Positions 48,601-60,273 of a DNA stretch of 64,000 bases are shown in pieces. The notes beneath the pieces are model-generated. The model saw nothing but the letters and a program-made list of their open reading frames with translations, was not told the DNA's origin and did no database searches. The DNA comes from Monoplex corrugatus (lineage: Eukaryota > Mollusca > Gastropoda > Littorinimorpha > Ranellidae). Position numbers and translations under genes: made by a program. Where the stretch lies: positions 47,327,681-47,391,680 of the forward strand of contig CM060307.1 in assembly GCA_030674185.1 (NCBI GenBank), read 5' to 3'. The number at the start of each line of letters is the position of its first letter. Position 1 is the stretch's first letter.

Positions 48601-49310
48601 ATCTGCCTGTATGCTTGCTTTTTTACGTAGTTTATGTTGTTAAGAATTAAAATCAGGAATGACATTCTCTGTCTGAGGACTTCTGGAAAATTTAGGTTCC
48701 TGCAAACTTGCTACATTTCACAATTGGCGAAAACGTACATAAACTGCCGTTTTCAAAGTGTGTTATCTCTGGACCTAATAGTAATACAGCTAGAGACTTA
48801 CTTTTTTTTTGCATTGTGCTTTTTTCTTGTACTTTTCAGAAATATAAGTGTTAATAACCTTTTCAAAAGTTTATTTTCTGGCTGCCGGTAGGCCTACCTA
48901 CTTATAAAATAAATATTATACGGGAATGAAGGACATGTTTCGACCTGTCAATTGTACTAATCTGCATGAAGGTAGTCCTGTGTGACCCGTATAATTTTAA
49001 GTTGCCGTTAACCGGCACCCAAACACTGCCGTGAGCCAGTCGCCATTACGTCACACGCAGTGAAACTTCGTCGGTCGGCGTGGTTTTTTTTGGGGGGGGC
49101 GCAGATTTTTGTATGGGTGCATTTATAACAAAAACAAACAGCACAGATCGATAGAGGAAAGACCAATCTTTATCTTCATCAGTTCATGGTAACAACTTCG
49201 TCATTCATGTTCATCTGCAAGAATATTTGATTGATAAACATGTGCAATTTTTCCACTGACTGACACAATTCCTGCGTTGCTGAAGAGAGGCTGCCGGTAC
49301 CTAGTATAAG

Positions 49311-49378
49311 CATCAGTGACTAAAAATCTCATACACAGTAACACACACACACACACAACACACACACAATGACATGCG

Positions 49379-49453
<75 letters not shown>

Positions 49454-51561
49454 AGTGTGAAATTACACTCACTTTAATGCATATGAATGGTCTGATGGCT
49501 TTTTTAGTTCACTACTTCACCAATGCTGTCAGAAGATTCTTTGCACTTCAACCACTTTTCAAAGACACCATTTCTAGTGCCTCTCTGAACCAATGTTTCC
49601 AGTCTGACTGAATTCATGATAAAGGGTAGCAGACCTGAAATATTGATGATGTGAGGTACTTTTTGCATGAACAATTAAGCCTACTGAGTAATGGTCTGTT
49701 TGCTGCCCATCACAATGTTTCCCTCATTCAAGTGGTGTCAGTGTTTCAAAGGTCTTCCCCACCTCCCTTTCTGCTCCTCAGTTCAAGACCTTGCCACTCC
49801 ATAGGGTTATGCACAGACTTAGGCAGTCTGCCAGGTAATTACAGGCAGATTTGGGTGGAGCACATACAAAATTGTCTGAGTGCTCTTGAACCAATTCCAA
49901 ACTCCAAGCACTGGATCAGTACTGACAGAATTTCTTTGAAACAGAATGAGCCCATCTCTCAAGTTTAGATTTACAGGGTGAAGTACATGCATGGAACAAC
50001 ATTTTAGGACTAGGAGCAAAACAATGTTTCAGCATGTGAATGATGCACATTTCATGTGTCATGAGGAGCTCTGACCAAATGTGAAAAAAGAGCTTCAAAG
50101 ACTCAAAACCAACCATACTTTTAAAGTAATTAAATTATGCATACTGAAACTAGTGTGTCAATTCATGGATTCATAAAATGATTACAAATATCTTTCAGTA
50201 CCCATAAAAAATTTTATCAATTAAATATAACACGATACCGTTCAATGATGATATGCAGCCTTACACTAGCATTCATGGATTCAAAAGACGCCATAGAAAG
50301 ACAAAGATAACTCATCAAAAACTATGAAATGTTCACAAAGCAAAATATGTTTACTGTTAATATGCAGCCTTACTTTCAGTGTTTGTGCAAGTGTGTTATC
50401 ATATCATATCTTTAACACGCGCACACACACACACGCACACACACACACACACACAAGCGCTCCCCAAAACATAAAGATTGTGCGTATTATGCATTAAAAA
50501 AAAATCATTATACCTAAAAAAAAAATTTTAAAAAGCCCCTTAGAGCAAAGTGTCATGCATGAAAGTTGTTCCCCTACATGTTACAACTGCACGATTTGCA
50601 ACAAGATCCACGAATTTCATCTGCTCAACAGCTGACATCATATGTGCTCTTAACACAACAAACCTTGCGGATCTTGGATCGCATAATCTACCAACAACAC
50701 CAAAATCTCTTCAGAATATATAATGTAGACTATGCATGGAGAATACTACATATATTCAGTGAAGATGATCCTAAAGTTATGTCAGTAACTGGTTTAAGGA
50801 AAACCGATGAAAATAGCCAGCACAGTGTGGTGAAAACAATGTGCACACTCACATTTGCAAAGAGGGGGGGGGAGAGGGGTGATCGAATGTTTTTTGTTTT
50901 TTTTCTAATTTCTATCAAATTATGACAAATGTTACTTTGTTAGGCTACTGGCATTTATGCAGACTAAAATATTAATGATGTTAGGTCTACTATTTCCAGC
51001 TTTATGTAGCAAAAGGGTTCACATCACTGTCAGAATAGGCCTAACTGGTAATACACGGTACACCTTTAGAATCTAGTCAACAGAATTCACTAGGCCCTGT
51101 AGGCCCTAACTGTAGCAATGCCGCATGAAAAATTGAAATTGGGTTTTGAGTTAAAAACTTTATATGGTTTTGAAGATATTGTTATTCTGAGTAAAAAGCA
51201 GTTTAAATTTTTCAAATCGGACTAATAGTTCATGAGATATTCCAATTTGAAGCGTCAAAAATTTCTTAAATTTTGGTACCACGTTTTAGTGGGACAAAGA
51301 AGGACCAGTGTCACAGAACAAACTCATCAAATGGCATGGTATGCTGATTTTGCTGGAAATGACATTCATTTTGTAATTCACCAATTGTGAGAGACAGACC
51401 GGATCAAAAGTCATGAAATTTTGGTCGTTGATGTATTTTGGCGTGCCGAATTGAATAAAACCATTATTGGAACTCTGTGACGAGCCATTTTTGTCTTATT
51501 ACAGGAAACGTGATATTTTGGATGTTTTATCAGTGTTTCATTAATAATTGCCCATATTGTA
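49311..51561. other. Intergenic DNA with CA arrays, no gene seen
   Basis: Between the transposon nest and the piggyBac element. It contains a CA array (listed), a shorter one at 50419-50453 and AT-rich unique DNA. The longest frames (49651-49968, 50566-50925) lack recognisable motifs, and I do not support them as genes. Confidence 0.5.
49340..49450. repeat. (CA)n microsatellite beside the V element
   Basis: Two CA runs separated by ATGACATGCGCG, about 110 bp in total. Confidence 0.97.
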
Positions 51562-53216
51562 TTAACCCCTTAACTGCTCAGTATAATAGCACTTTCGAAT
51601 AACTGCTTGCCAGGGTAAAATTTAGCTTTTTAGGGTAGGTTCAATAAAATGGTTACTGCTTATTTATTTCTTGACAGATCTCTCAGATTTTTTTGCATGT
51701 TTTGTTGTTATGCATTGGTCTACAATGTCCTGTCAAAATAACTTGATTATGTTGATAATTAGTATAGCAGAAACTGACATAACTACAAAAAATTACCAAA
51801 AAATAACAGCTTTCGAGTATACACAAATACACTGTGCCACACAAAATGAGTCAGAACATTGGAAAAGTGGTTTTACTATTTATTCAACATCAGCACTAAC
51901 ACATGACAGTCATATAAATCCCAAGGAATGTTGCTCTTGATCATAATCTGCTCATAATTGGGAGTACTATTTTTTAGGAAAAAAGGGGCATAATCATGCT
52001 TTTTGCAGTATGTTCACTAACATGTACATTACTCATCCACTTATTGAGTTATTTGTTAGATTTTTTGTGGACTTCTTCCTTATACCCTTGTTTACAATTT
52101 CACATCATTCTAATTTGATTTTGTTGGTAATGATGATGGTTCACACTAATAACATGTGATAAATCAGTTTTTGTTTTGTTTTCAATTTGAGAGTTTTAGA
52201 ACAATTCAGCACATAAAAGCCCACTGAACAAAGCAAAATACCTTTTGGTGTTTGCTCAGCAATATTACAAACACCTGGGATTCAAACTGATGTCAATAAA
52301 TGTCCCTCTGTGTAACAATCTGTATGTTACTGGGGGTACCCCAATTCTACTGGAAAGGGGCATAATTTTACTATTTGGGGTAGGTTCAGTACCGCAATCA
52401 CTGCTTATTCATTTGTTGACATATGACTTAGATTTTATGGCTTCTCTTTCATTTTACCCCAAGTTATAATGCTATATAACAATAGTGTAATTTTGTTAGC
52501 CATTGGGAAGATGGCCAGGGATATAACGGATGGTGGTTTTACAGAAAATAAAAGTTTCTAAAAACATACACATGTTACAACACATAAAACCTGTAAAACA
52601 CTGACAAAAACTTCTGTTAGTGTTTACTCAACATCACTGTAAGTACACAGTATGGTCCAAATTGTTATAGTATAATATTATACATATTGGTAAATGTTCA
52701 AAATGACAACTATGGGAAAAAAAAGTCTGAAGAAAAAAATAAACAATTGTCTGTTCAAAAAGAAAGACCCTCCCCCCACATACACACACACTTGGTATCC
52801 ATTTGTTATCACATAAAACACTGTGGGAACTGTGTTAGTGTTTCTGAACATATTGTACTCACATTACTGCCATACTGTTCTATAGGAATCCAGCACTTGC
52901 GCTTGGACATAATCCTCAGGTTGTCTACATTCGTTACTTCATAACTTTGGGGGATGGTGTTCATTTTTTTGTCTGTCCAAATTGTGGTTCAAAGAAACAC
53001 ACAAGGGGATTCATTCTATACTCCACTTGGTCTTCTTTCACTGATGGCACTCAGTCTTGTCACAGCGTTCACAAAACGGTGAACACACACACAGGTGAGG
53101 AAAAAAAAATGCACTGTAGAATGGAAAACTAAGAACACAAAAACAAAAGCACAAAAAAGCAGAAGAAAATGAAATATATATAACTGAGGGGAAAAAAAAA
53201 ACTAACACAGAACACC

Positions 53217-54412
53217 CTACTGCCAATACACAAACTTGGTGTGGTAGTCCTTGAAACATTGGCCTAAGCACAATCCAGGCTTGGATGGGCAGGAGGGGCA
53301 GTAGTAGCGGGATTCCTTCCGCACTTTTATTTTCTTCGTGCAGACCCGACACGGCTTGGTGGGGTTAGACTTGTTTGGTGTCGTGGCAGTGGAAATAAAA
53401 AGTGGTGTGCACCCACCCTCACCTCGTCATCTGTTTTTCCCTCTTCCACAGCTGGCACCTGATCTGGCCAAATCCAAGAGGTGATGACACTCTCCAAAAA
53501 ACTTAGGAAAGTGTTACAGGAGTCATCACCTCTTGACTTTTGCAAGATGAATGCATTGCAGGCTGCAACCTGCAGAAAATGGAAAAACAGTTTTTTTGTC
53601 CATTTCATCGACTTACGTGAGCAGTCATATGGGTGAAGCAGCTGATCTTGTTTGTCAACTCCACCCATATTCCTGTTGTAATTCGATGAAACAGACGGAC
53701 GCATGTTGACACCCCGTCGTCCCCGGTGTGGAATGGGTGCCTCAGTGTGGCCATGCACAGAGGACAGCAGGTGCACCACTTTTGTGCTGTGGTACTTTGT
53801 GGCGACGATCTTGTTGTCACCACAAAGAGCAGCTGATGATCCGGGGTCCAGCTTCACTCCACGTAGCTCCTCTGGAATACCCCGGTTCTCCCGGACGGTG
53901 CCGCAGGCCAAGGTGTTCCTTTCCAGGAGGTAGAGGTACAGCCGCAGACTACTGTACCAGTTGTCCGTGTAGACATGGTAGCCCTTTTCCAGGAGAGGGG
54001 CTACCAAGTACAGCACCATCTTCTCGCTGGCCGAGAGAGTTGGGTTGTCTGCATTTACGGACTCTAGGACAGGCTGCACCTCATTGACGGGGTCCTCCTT
54101 TCCAGCATACACCTTGAAGCGGTAGCAGTAGCCACCACTTCCCTTGACACCGCCGTCAGACTCACAGCACAGGTATATTTTGATGCCAAACCGGGCACGT
54201 TTCAACGGTATGTATTGACGAAATATCAGTCTACCCTTCCAAAGAAGTAGACTTTCATCAACACATACCGCTTGCCGGGGCTCATACACCTCCTGGAACC
54301 TCTCATGCAGATGATCCAGAATAGGACGGATCTTGTAGAGCCGGTCGTACGCTGGATCACCTGGCACTGGCATGGCTGCATTGTTGTTGAAGTGCAGAAA
54401 CTGAAGAAGAAT
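53217..54412 (-). pseudogene. piggyBac transposase, exon 2: catalytic core and Cys-rich tail, with a frameshift
   Basis: The exon begins after CTGTATTTCAG at 54413. The first coded residues ILLQFLHFNN join smoothly to MTRNRFQ of exon 1. The catalytic aspartates are visible in V-C-V-D-E-S (about residue 323 of the joined protein), Y-T-D-N-W-Y-S-S (about 421) and G-G-V-D-K-Q-D (524, 527), the DDD set of the piggyBac family. The frame is lost near 53405-53425. One frame away the expected C-terminal Cys-rich domain follows (C-R-V-C, Y-Y-C-P-S-C, C-L-G-Q-C, Y-H-T-K) with a stop at 53217-53219. A single indel thus removes the targeting tail in this copy, or the assembly has an error. The upstream Cys/Val stretch of the raw frame is intron CA repeat. 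Confidence 0.9.
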
Positions 54413-54465
54413 CTGAAATACAGAGTAAACTTTCAAGATAAGTAAGCAGACCCACAACTGGGCAC

Positions 54466-54483
54466 AACACACACACACACACA

Positions 54484-54528
<45 letters not shown>

Positions 54529-54800
54529 ACACACACACACCCCACACACACACACACAGCCTACACACACACACACACACACACATACACACACACACAC
54601 ACACAGCCTACACACACACAGCCTACACACACACCCACTACACAAGCACACACTGACAGTATCACACACACTTGAATATATAAAAACACCACACTGGTAT
54701 AAAAAAGTGCTTTTGTCTTTTACAAAATGAATAAACTTGCATGGAAAACTTACACACAGAAAATAAATAATGCTTATGCACACACGCGCGCGCGCACACA

Positions 54801-54865
<65 letters not shown>

Positions 54866-55061
54866 ACACATACACACACACACATTCACACAAGCACACA
54901 CTGACAGTATCACACACACATGAATATAAAAACACCACACTGGTGTACCAAAAAAGTGCTTTTGTGTTTTACAAAATCAGCAAACTTGTATGGAAAACTT
55001 GCAAACAGAAATAAATAATGCGTATGTACACATGTGCACTCACACACACACACACGCACAT

Positions 55062-55108
<47 letters not shown>

Positions 55109-55119
55109 CACACACAGCC

Positions 55120-55160
<41 letters not shown>

Positions 55161-55208
55161 TTACACAAGCACACACTGACAGTATCACACACACTTGAAT
55201 ATATAAAA

Positions 55209-55290
<82 letters not shown>
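54466..55290. repeat. Intron of the piggyBac gene: CA arrays interleaved with a ~250-bp tandem unit
   Basis: The intron (54413-55361) is mostly CA dinucleotides. Between the arrays, the unit CACAAGCACACACTGACAGT... is repeated at about 54643, 54890 and 55165. The first two copies run for about 145 bp to AAATAAATAATGC-TATG; the third is cut after about 45 bp. Unit plus CA spacer is about 250-275 bp. All long Cys/Val or His/Thr frames here are translated microsatellite. Confidence 0.95.
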
Positions 55291-55299
<9 letters not shown>

Positions 55300-55361
55300 A
55301 GTGGAGGGATGAAGAATCAAGTAGTGAAAAAAAGAAAAGAAAAAAAAATAGAGCTACTTGC

Positions 55362-56174
55362 CTGGAACCGGTTTCTTGTCATGATGGAGCTGAAGACTGG
55401 AATTCTGTACAGCACCTTCTTAGACCAGTACAGTTCAATTGAAGGTAGCCGCACAATGCCCATCAGCAGAACCAGGCCCAGAAACTTCCTCATTTCTGCA
55501 CAGTCGACTTTCTCCCACTTGTTGGCCCTGGAAAACTGTGGAAGATTGGGGTGTGCCTCGAGAAACTGGTCAGCATACAGGTTTGTCTGAATGACGAGAT
55601 GGTTGACTAGGTCAGAAAAAAATAATTCCAAATAGTCAACCGGCCTAAAATTAGCACAGCTGACCTTCAACCCCGGATTTCCAGTGAAAACTACACCAGG
55701 GTTGGGGTGCTGTGCATCAGCTTCTCGCCATTCTCTCACTAGCTGTTGCTGACCACGCCTCACGCCACGCCCCCTGCCGCTTCCACGGGGCCCTCGCCGT
55801 CGTCCAGACCCCCTACCACGTCCACGACCCCGTCCCCTCCTGACAGGAGGGGGTGCAGTGCTTGTTGATGGTAGAGGATCCCCCATTTCCTCTTCTTCAC
55901 CCTCGCTAGCACTGGTTTCCCCACTGCTTTCACTGGGAGCGAACGAAGGATCCACGTCATCACCAGCACCTATCTCCGATAAAAGTGGATGGTGCTGGTT
56001 CCCATCCGTCTCCTCCTCATCACTGATGTCAGGATCCGATCCTCCCATGTCTTCTTCTCCACTGTCTTGATCGTTGAATATCTCGTCCAACACATCAAGC
56101 GCAGTGTACCGCTTGAAAACAGGTCGAGCCGACGACGTACTAGGTCTCGCTGCCATCTTGAATTCGCTAATCAC
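55362..56174 (-). CDS. piggyBac transposase, exon 1: acidic N-terminus, Arg-Gly-rich region, start of core
   Basis: The frame opens at 56174. The seventh codon (56156, AAGATGGC) has the better initiation context and may be the true start. Residues 30-100 are acidic ([19 protein letters not shown]), as is usual in piggyBac transposases. Residues 112-141 are Arg/Gly repeats ([11 protein letters not shown]). Residues 175-271 are the start of the DDE_Tnp_1_7 fold ([30 protein letters not shown]), ending MTRNRFQ at a CAG|GCAAGT splice site. A GC donor with an otherwise ideal consensus matches the AG acceptor at 54413, and both sides are in phase 0. Exons 1 and 2 together approach 670 residues, longer than the usual 550-600 because of the RG insert. 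Confidence 0.88.
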
Positions 56175-56408
56175 TGTAACCTCTCAACTCGCGATTTGCA
56201 TATCCTGTGGTCAGTTACTGGTGACGTGAAGGATATGGGGCTCTTCGCTGATATCAGCAACAGAGTTGGAAACATTTTGCGCAGTCATTTCTTGTGTAGA
56301 TTTGCTCGCTTTCCGTGACGAGTTTACTACGAGTGGCACTCGTATACGGGCGTGGTGAATTTCGATTTTACTACGAGCGTTACTCGTACCAAGCAGAGAA
56401 GAGGTTAA

Positions 56409-57037
56409 TAACAGTAGGTATTCCAAAGTGCTCTTCGCGGGCGGCGAAAAGTACGGCAAAGTGCGATTTTTCACTGGTTTTCAACTTGCTCGTTCTCAAC
56501 AAAATGCAGTGTCAGAAATAAAAAACATAGATCATGTTGATCTGTGATCCTTTAAGCTTTGTTTAAAGTCAAAATAAATCAATAAGTGTAACATTTACCG
56601 TTTGAAATATGCTTTTGATGATGGGTACTAAATTGCGATTTTGCTGCTACTGGAACGATGAAATCGGAACACGGTTTTGACACCTACCTTGAAAACTCGC
56701 CTCGAGGAGATTCGCTGGGTCAGATATCAACAAACCATTTACACATATCAACAAACCATTTACACAGTCAAAAAGACGACTAAATTTGCTTTCATCCGAT
56801 GTAAAAAGTGAACTGATAGGCTTCCATTTAGTCGGTCGTTTCGTGCGTTAAAAACTTCCGTCGATGATTTCGCAACCTTACTCAAAACCAATCTCGCCAT
56901 ATTTTCCACTGTACAAAAGGGCAAGGTTTCAACTTTCAACTTCTGCTATTTGCATACGGATTCAACCACTGGCTGTTTTCCTCGAGGACTGAGAACAATG
57001 CAACCTATTTTCGCTCTCTCTTAGCATCTGACGCGCA
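56409..57037. promoter_or_regulatory. Possible promoter and 5' untranslated region of the small gene at 57038
   Basis: Moderately CpG-rich unique DNA. It contains the octamer-like ATTTGCATA at about 56948 and a short duplication (ATCAACAAACCATTTACACA twice at about 56727-56766). No TATA box stands out. The frame 56315-56521 is not supported. Confidence 0.3.
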
Positions 57038-57140
57038 ATGGCGGACACGCGCGAAGATCGTTCGGGCGAGCACATGGACGTCGAAGTTTATGTCGACCGC
57101 TCCAGCCACGACGAATCAAGCGATCCAACTTATCTAGAGG
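57038..57140 (+). CDS. Small acidic protein, exon 1
   Basis: ATG at 57038 (GCGCAATGGCGG) begins 34 codons plus one base (MADTREDRSGEHMDVEV, then YVDRSSHDESSDPTYLE), followed by GTAAGT. The peptide is highly acidic and probably disordered. One base passes to exon 2 at 58295, where the frame continues to a stop. Total protein is 72 residues. The CpG-rich start region and consensus splice sites favour a real gene. The family is not recognised, and it could also be the N-terminal remnant of a piggyBac-like gene, which often begins with MAD plus acidic residues. Confidence 0.5.
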
Positions 57141-58294
57141 GTAAGTGAAATATCTTGCAGTTTGTTTACTATTACTTTTCGACATTTTCTTTCCTGATTT
57201 TAGAATATAATTGTTTGGAAAGCGCACAGCTGCAGCACCCACAGTATCATGAATATGTTAGAAGGTAGGGGTAGGTGACGGTTTGGGGTGCGGTAATTTT
57301 GCAGAGAGTGAGATCAGGCATATGATTAAACTTTTAAAGGAAAATGTTTACAAAAGATTTTTTTAATAATCCATGCCTTATTATATTTATTTATAATGAT
57401 GTTAATGAGAGATTAGCGATTTATTGTGGTCACGTGACCAACGCTTTGATCGATCGATAGTCGAATCGGCCGAGTGCCCTCCCTTGACTTCACTCGATCT
57501 GGTTCAGTGTCGTTCAATAATTTCACAATGTTACACCTTTTTCTTTTCTGCCTTTGTGTAAACTTCCTGAATGGTACCATTGAAACAAATTTGCATGTTT
57601 ATCAATCCTATTATTTTTAGGCCCAATATTATTATCACCTAGTTCAACAGCTTTAAAAGTTTATTATTGTTATTAATATTGTTATATTTTTGTTATTGTT
57701 ATTTTACTATCATTATTCATTATTATTTATCATTATTATTATTATCATTATTTCATTATTAGTTTACTATCATTCATTACTATTTATTATCATTACTATT
57801 ATTGTCATCAAAAATATTTAAACAAAATAAAGTAGGCCTACCAGGTTAATGGGTTGGACACTATGAACCTTCCTAACTAGGCCTATAGTGTTTATGAGAT
57901 AAATTTTGTTGTGCTGATTTGAATAGGCCTAAATGTATGGGACATTTTACTTTGCCCACTACTTTGTGAGTTAGGGTAAGGTATTATAATTTTATTTTCA
58001 AAGCTGACAATAATACTGGTAGGCTTCTTACAGCTCCACACCAATCTCTCTCTCTCTTGATCCTTTCTCTCTTTAACAGGCAGGGAAGTTAATTGAGCAG
58101 GGGTACAAAAGTCCTTGTGTTCCTGCATGTTTTATGTTCTTGATTTTTGGATTTGTTTTTGTTTTGGTCAGTATTTGCCTCTTGCTCTGTATGTATAGGC
58201 CTGTTTGTCCCTACAAATGGGATTTTCACATTACGCTACAGGATAGAACAGATAGATGTACTAATACTTTCCCTCTACACTATTTTTCTCACAG
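57141..58294. other. Intron of the small acidic-protein gene
   Basis: AT-rich, with ATT-rich low-complexity DNA at about 57650-57800 (TTATTATCATTATT-type) and a CT-rich spot at 58047-58070. It begins GTAAGT and ends TTTTTCTCACAG. No other gene is seen. Confidence 0.5.
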
Positions 58295-58410
58295 ATGATC
58301 TCTTCATGAGGATGAAGGAGCGATTTCTTAAGACTGGCAGAGGGCGGAGACCTAGTCTTTTGGACAACTTTGACAGCAATGATGATGAACTGTATCTTAA
58401 CATGTTTTAA
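58295..58410 (+). CDS. Small acidic protein, exon 2 with stop
   Basis: The exon follows TATTTTTCTCACAG and completes the split Asp codon of exon 1. It encodes 37 more residues (LFMRMKERFLKTGRGRRP, then SLLDNFDSNDDELYLNMF) and then TAA. A basic helix-like stretch (MKERFLKTGRGRRP) is followed by an acidic tail. 103 nt plus 116 nt equals exactly 73 codons including the stop, so the two-exon model is consistent. The function is unknown. Confidence 0.5.
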
Positions 58411-60195
58411 TTTCCTGTCACTTGTGAAGGGGGAATCACTGATCATAGACACTGACAAGTATTTTTTTTACATTTCATTACATATTTTTTGTAAAAAGAG
58501 ATGATTTCTATCTTTTGTGCTTCCAGTTTAAGTTGAAGGCCAGGACAGTTATCTACTGTGATTAAGCAACAGTGAAAGGTCAAGACAATGATGTGGAAGC
58601 TTTTGATAATGTTCTACACACAGTTAAGGAACAGTTAAAGGTCAAGACATGTTTTAATCGTTGTTTAATGATAAAAAAACAAAAACAAATTGGCATGTAA
58701 AAACTATGAAGATGACTTCTTTGAATGAATGTTGTTGATGTACATGTCTTGTTTGATTCGATATGTAAACAAAACGCATTATTTGTTACTATTATCAGCT
58801 GACATTTGTTATAATTTTGTCATCTGATTTTTGTTTACAGAAAGATTGAAACCTAATGTCTTGTTTGTTATACTGACAGATCATAAAAAACTGATCATTT
58901 TGGTATATGGTACTTTGCAGTAGGATGAATGTGACAGAAGTTACGGAGTCTTGCAAAAAGCTAAAATACACATTTTTTTTCAAAATAGGTATTTTATCCT
59001 TACCCAAATATGGTTTGATTAAACATACAGATGTCTGGGGTTGTTTTACATTGAAAGAGTTTGTCATGCTGAGCAATCTGATATCAAAACCATTTTTGTA
59101 ACTTTAAAGTGAAAAAAGTTATGGTGCACCAAATGTGTAAAATTCGCCATTTTTTTCACTGTGACAAATAGGCATATTTTGCATTTTTGACATCTGATAT
59201 CTTTTCAACCAGCTTTCAGATGAAGCTGGAAAAAATTAGGGTTAAATTCCTTAATATGTTTATCATATATGATTCATTTCAGTGTCACTGTATTGTATTT
59301 CTTAAAGATAATGGAGTTTGAAATTAATGAAAATGGGTCCCTTGCTCAGTTGTTTGGAACGGCGGCGTCCAATTTTGCTATTTTTTGTCATTTTCATAGG
59401 TCTGTATTTTTATTGATATGCATTTCTGTCCGTATGTTTTTTGCACATCAACTTAACAAGTAAAAACCTCCTCAGAAATGATTTTCTGGACTTGTGTGAT
59501 TTTATATGTGTGTTCAAGGCATGTCTGAATGTGGCCTAAAAAAACGTGTGAAATTTTTCTAAGTCCAAAAAGAAAGGAAAAAATCATAAAAAATGTATGT
59601 TTTATCCCACATTAAAATTAAAAAATAAAGTACCGTATGTATGTGTTCAGAATGAAAATCTCTATTTTCCCAGCTGATTTTTATACAGATAAGTTCAAAT
59701 TTGAAAATCACTTTGGAATACCTAATAACAGACAAAAATGAAGCTAGAATTAGAAACAAAACAATCATTTCAAGAGATAGATATAAAATCATTTTGCTCA
59801 TCGTTCAAGTGTCTTATTACTGCAAATTCAACCAAAAAAGTCACGACTCGCTACTTCAGTAGTCTTATGAATAACTTTTAATATTTCATCAGTTTCTGTA
59901 CATATAAAAGGACATCTGAGAATCAATGACTTCTGGAATCACTTAAATAATTGAAATATTAAAAATTACTGCATGCTTTTATGCTACAGTCTGTCCAAAA
60001 ATATCATCCGATCAAAATTCTACTAAAAACTAAACACACACACATACACATGCACACACACATAACACACATATACACACACAGAGAAAAACATAACAGA
60101 CAAGATTTATGTAAGTTACATTTGATTTTGATTTTATACATCAGTCTTTAAAAAATAGACTAAACTGTCTGCGGATGAGTCAAGTCACCGAACAC
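58411..60195. other. Intergenic DNA, no gene seen
   Basis: AT-rich unique DNA with a CA-rich spot at about 60030-60085. It would contain the 3' untranslated regions of the convergent genes at 57038 (plus) and 60273 (minus). Confidence 0.5.
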
Positions 60196-60273
60196 TTAGC
60201 ACAGCCAGCGTCCAAAGTAAACTTCAGGAAGGATTTGGGACCACTCACCATTCAGGAACATGTCACTTAACTC
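60196..60273 (-). CDS. Candidate terminal exon of an unknown minus-strand gene
   Basis: Following TATATTTCTCTATTGTAG, 78 nt read ELSDMFLNGEWSQ, then ILPEVYFGRWLC and a stop. The peptide has the aromatic and hydrophobic mix of a folded protein end and no repeat content. The upstream exon is not identified. An internal GTGAGT at about 60248 could also act as a donor. The evidence is only the acceptor, the frame and the composition. Confidence 0.3.
   Translation of the reverse strand, partial: ELSDMFLNGEWSQILPEVYFGRWLC

Larger units (their letters stand above)
38851..48901. mobile_element. Inner V element, inverted, inserted in the outer V copy
   Basis: It begins TAGGTACCGGCAGCC at 38851 and ends GGCTGCCGGTAGGCCTACCTA at about 48901. 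Flanks CTTATAATA (left) and CTTATAAAA (right) form an 8-of-9 match to a target duplication. Its three segments match the outer copy in reverse: 38866-39240 with 48902-49290, 39241-39507 plus 43434-44084 with 37630-38850, and 47388-48890 with 36235-37630. Without its own insertions it is about 2.8 kb. Two later insertions (39508-43433 and 44085-47378) enlarge it to 10 kb. Confidence 0.7.
36214..49310. mobile_element. Outer V element (non-autonomous, 9-bp target duplication), split by an inverted copy of itself
   Basis: The element starts TAGGTACCGGCAGCC at 36223 and ends GGCTGCCGGTACC at 49301. The 9-bp TAGTATAAG is present on both outer sides (36214-36222 and 49302-49310). Its own sequence is 36223-38850 plus 48902-49301. 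The middle is a second copy in opposite orientation. Extra pieces of the left part are a C-rich insert at about 37280-37596 and an insert at about 37708-38072. A 9-bp duplication fits Mutator-like transposition. No transposase is encoded, so it must be mobilised in trans. Open frames at 36127-36486 and 37962-38294 belong to it. Confidence 0.75.
51562..56408 (-). mobile_element. piggyBac transposon, 4.8 kb, TTAA borders
   Basis: TTAA occurs at 51562-51565 and 56405-56408. Reading inward from each, TTAACCCCTTAACTGCTCAG and TTAACCTCTTCTCTGCTTGG are partly matching termini, and they resemble those of the MITE at 31110-31760. The transposase gene on the minus strand lies between. The part from 51600 to 53216 is non-coding and contains a diverged direct duplication of about 740 bp (compare 51635-51690 with 52380-52440, both around GGGTAGGTTCA and ACTGCTTATT). 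The ends are imperfect, so the exact borders are less certain than the gene. Confidence 0.6.
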
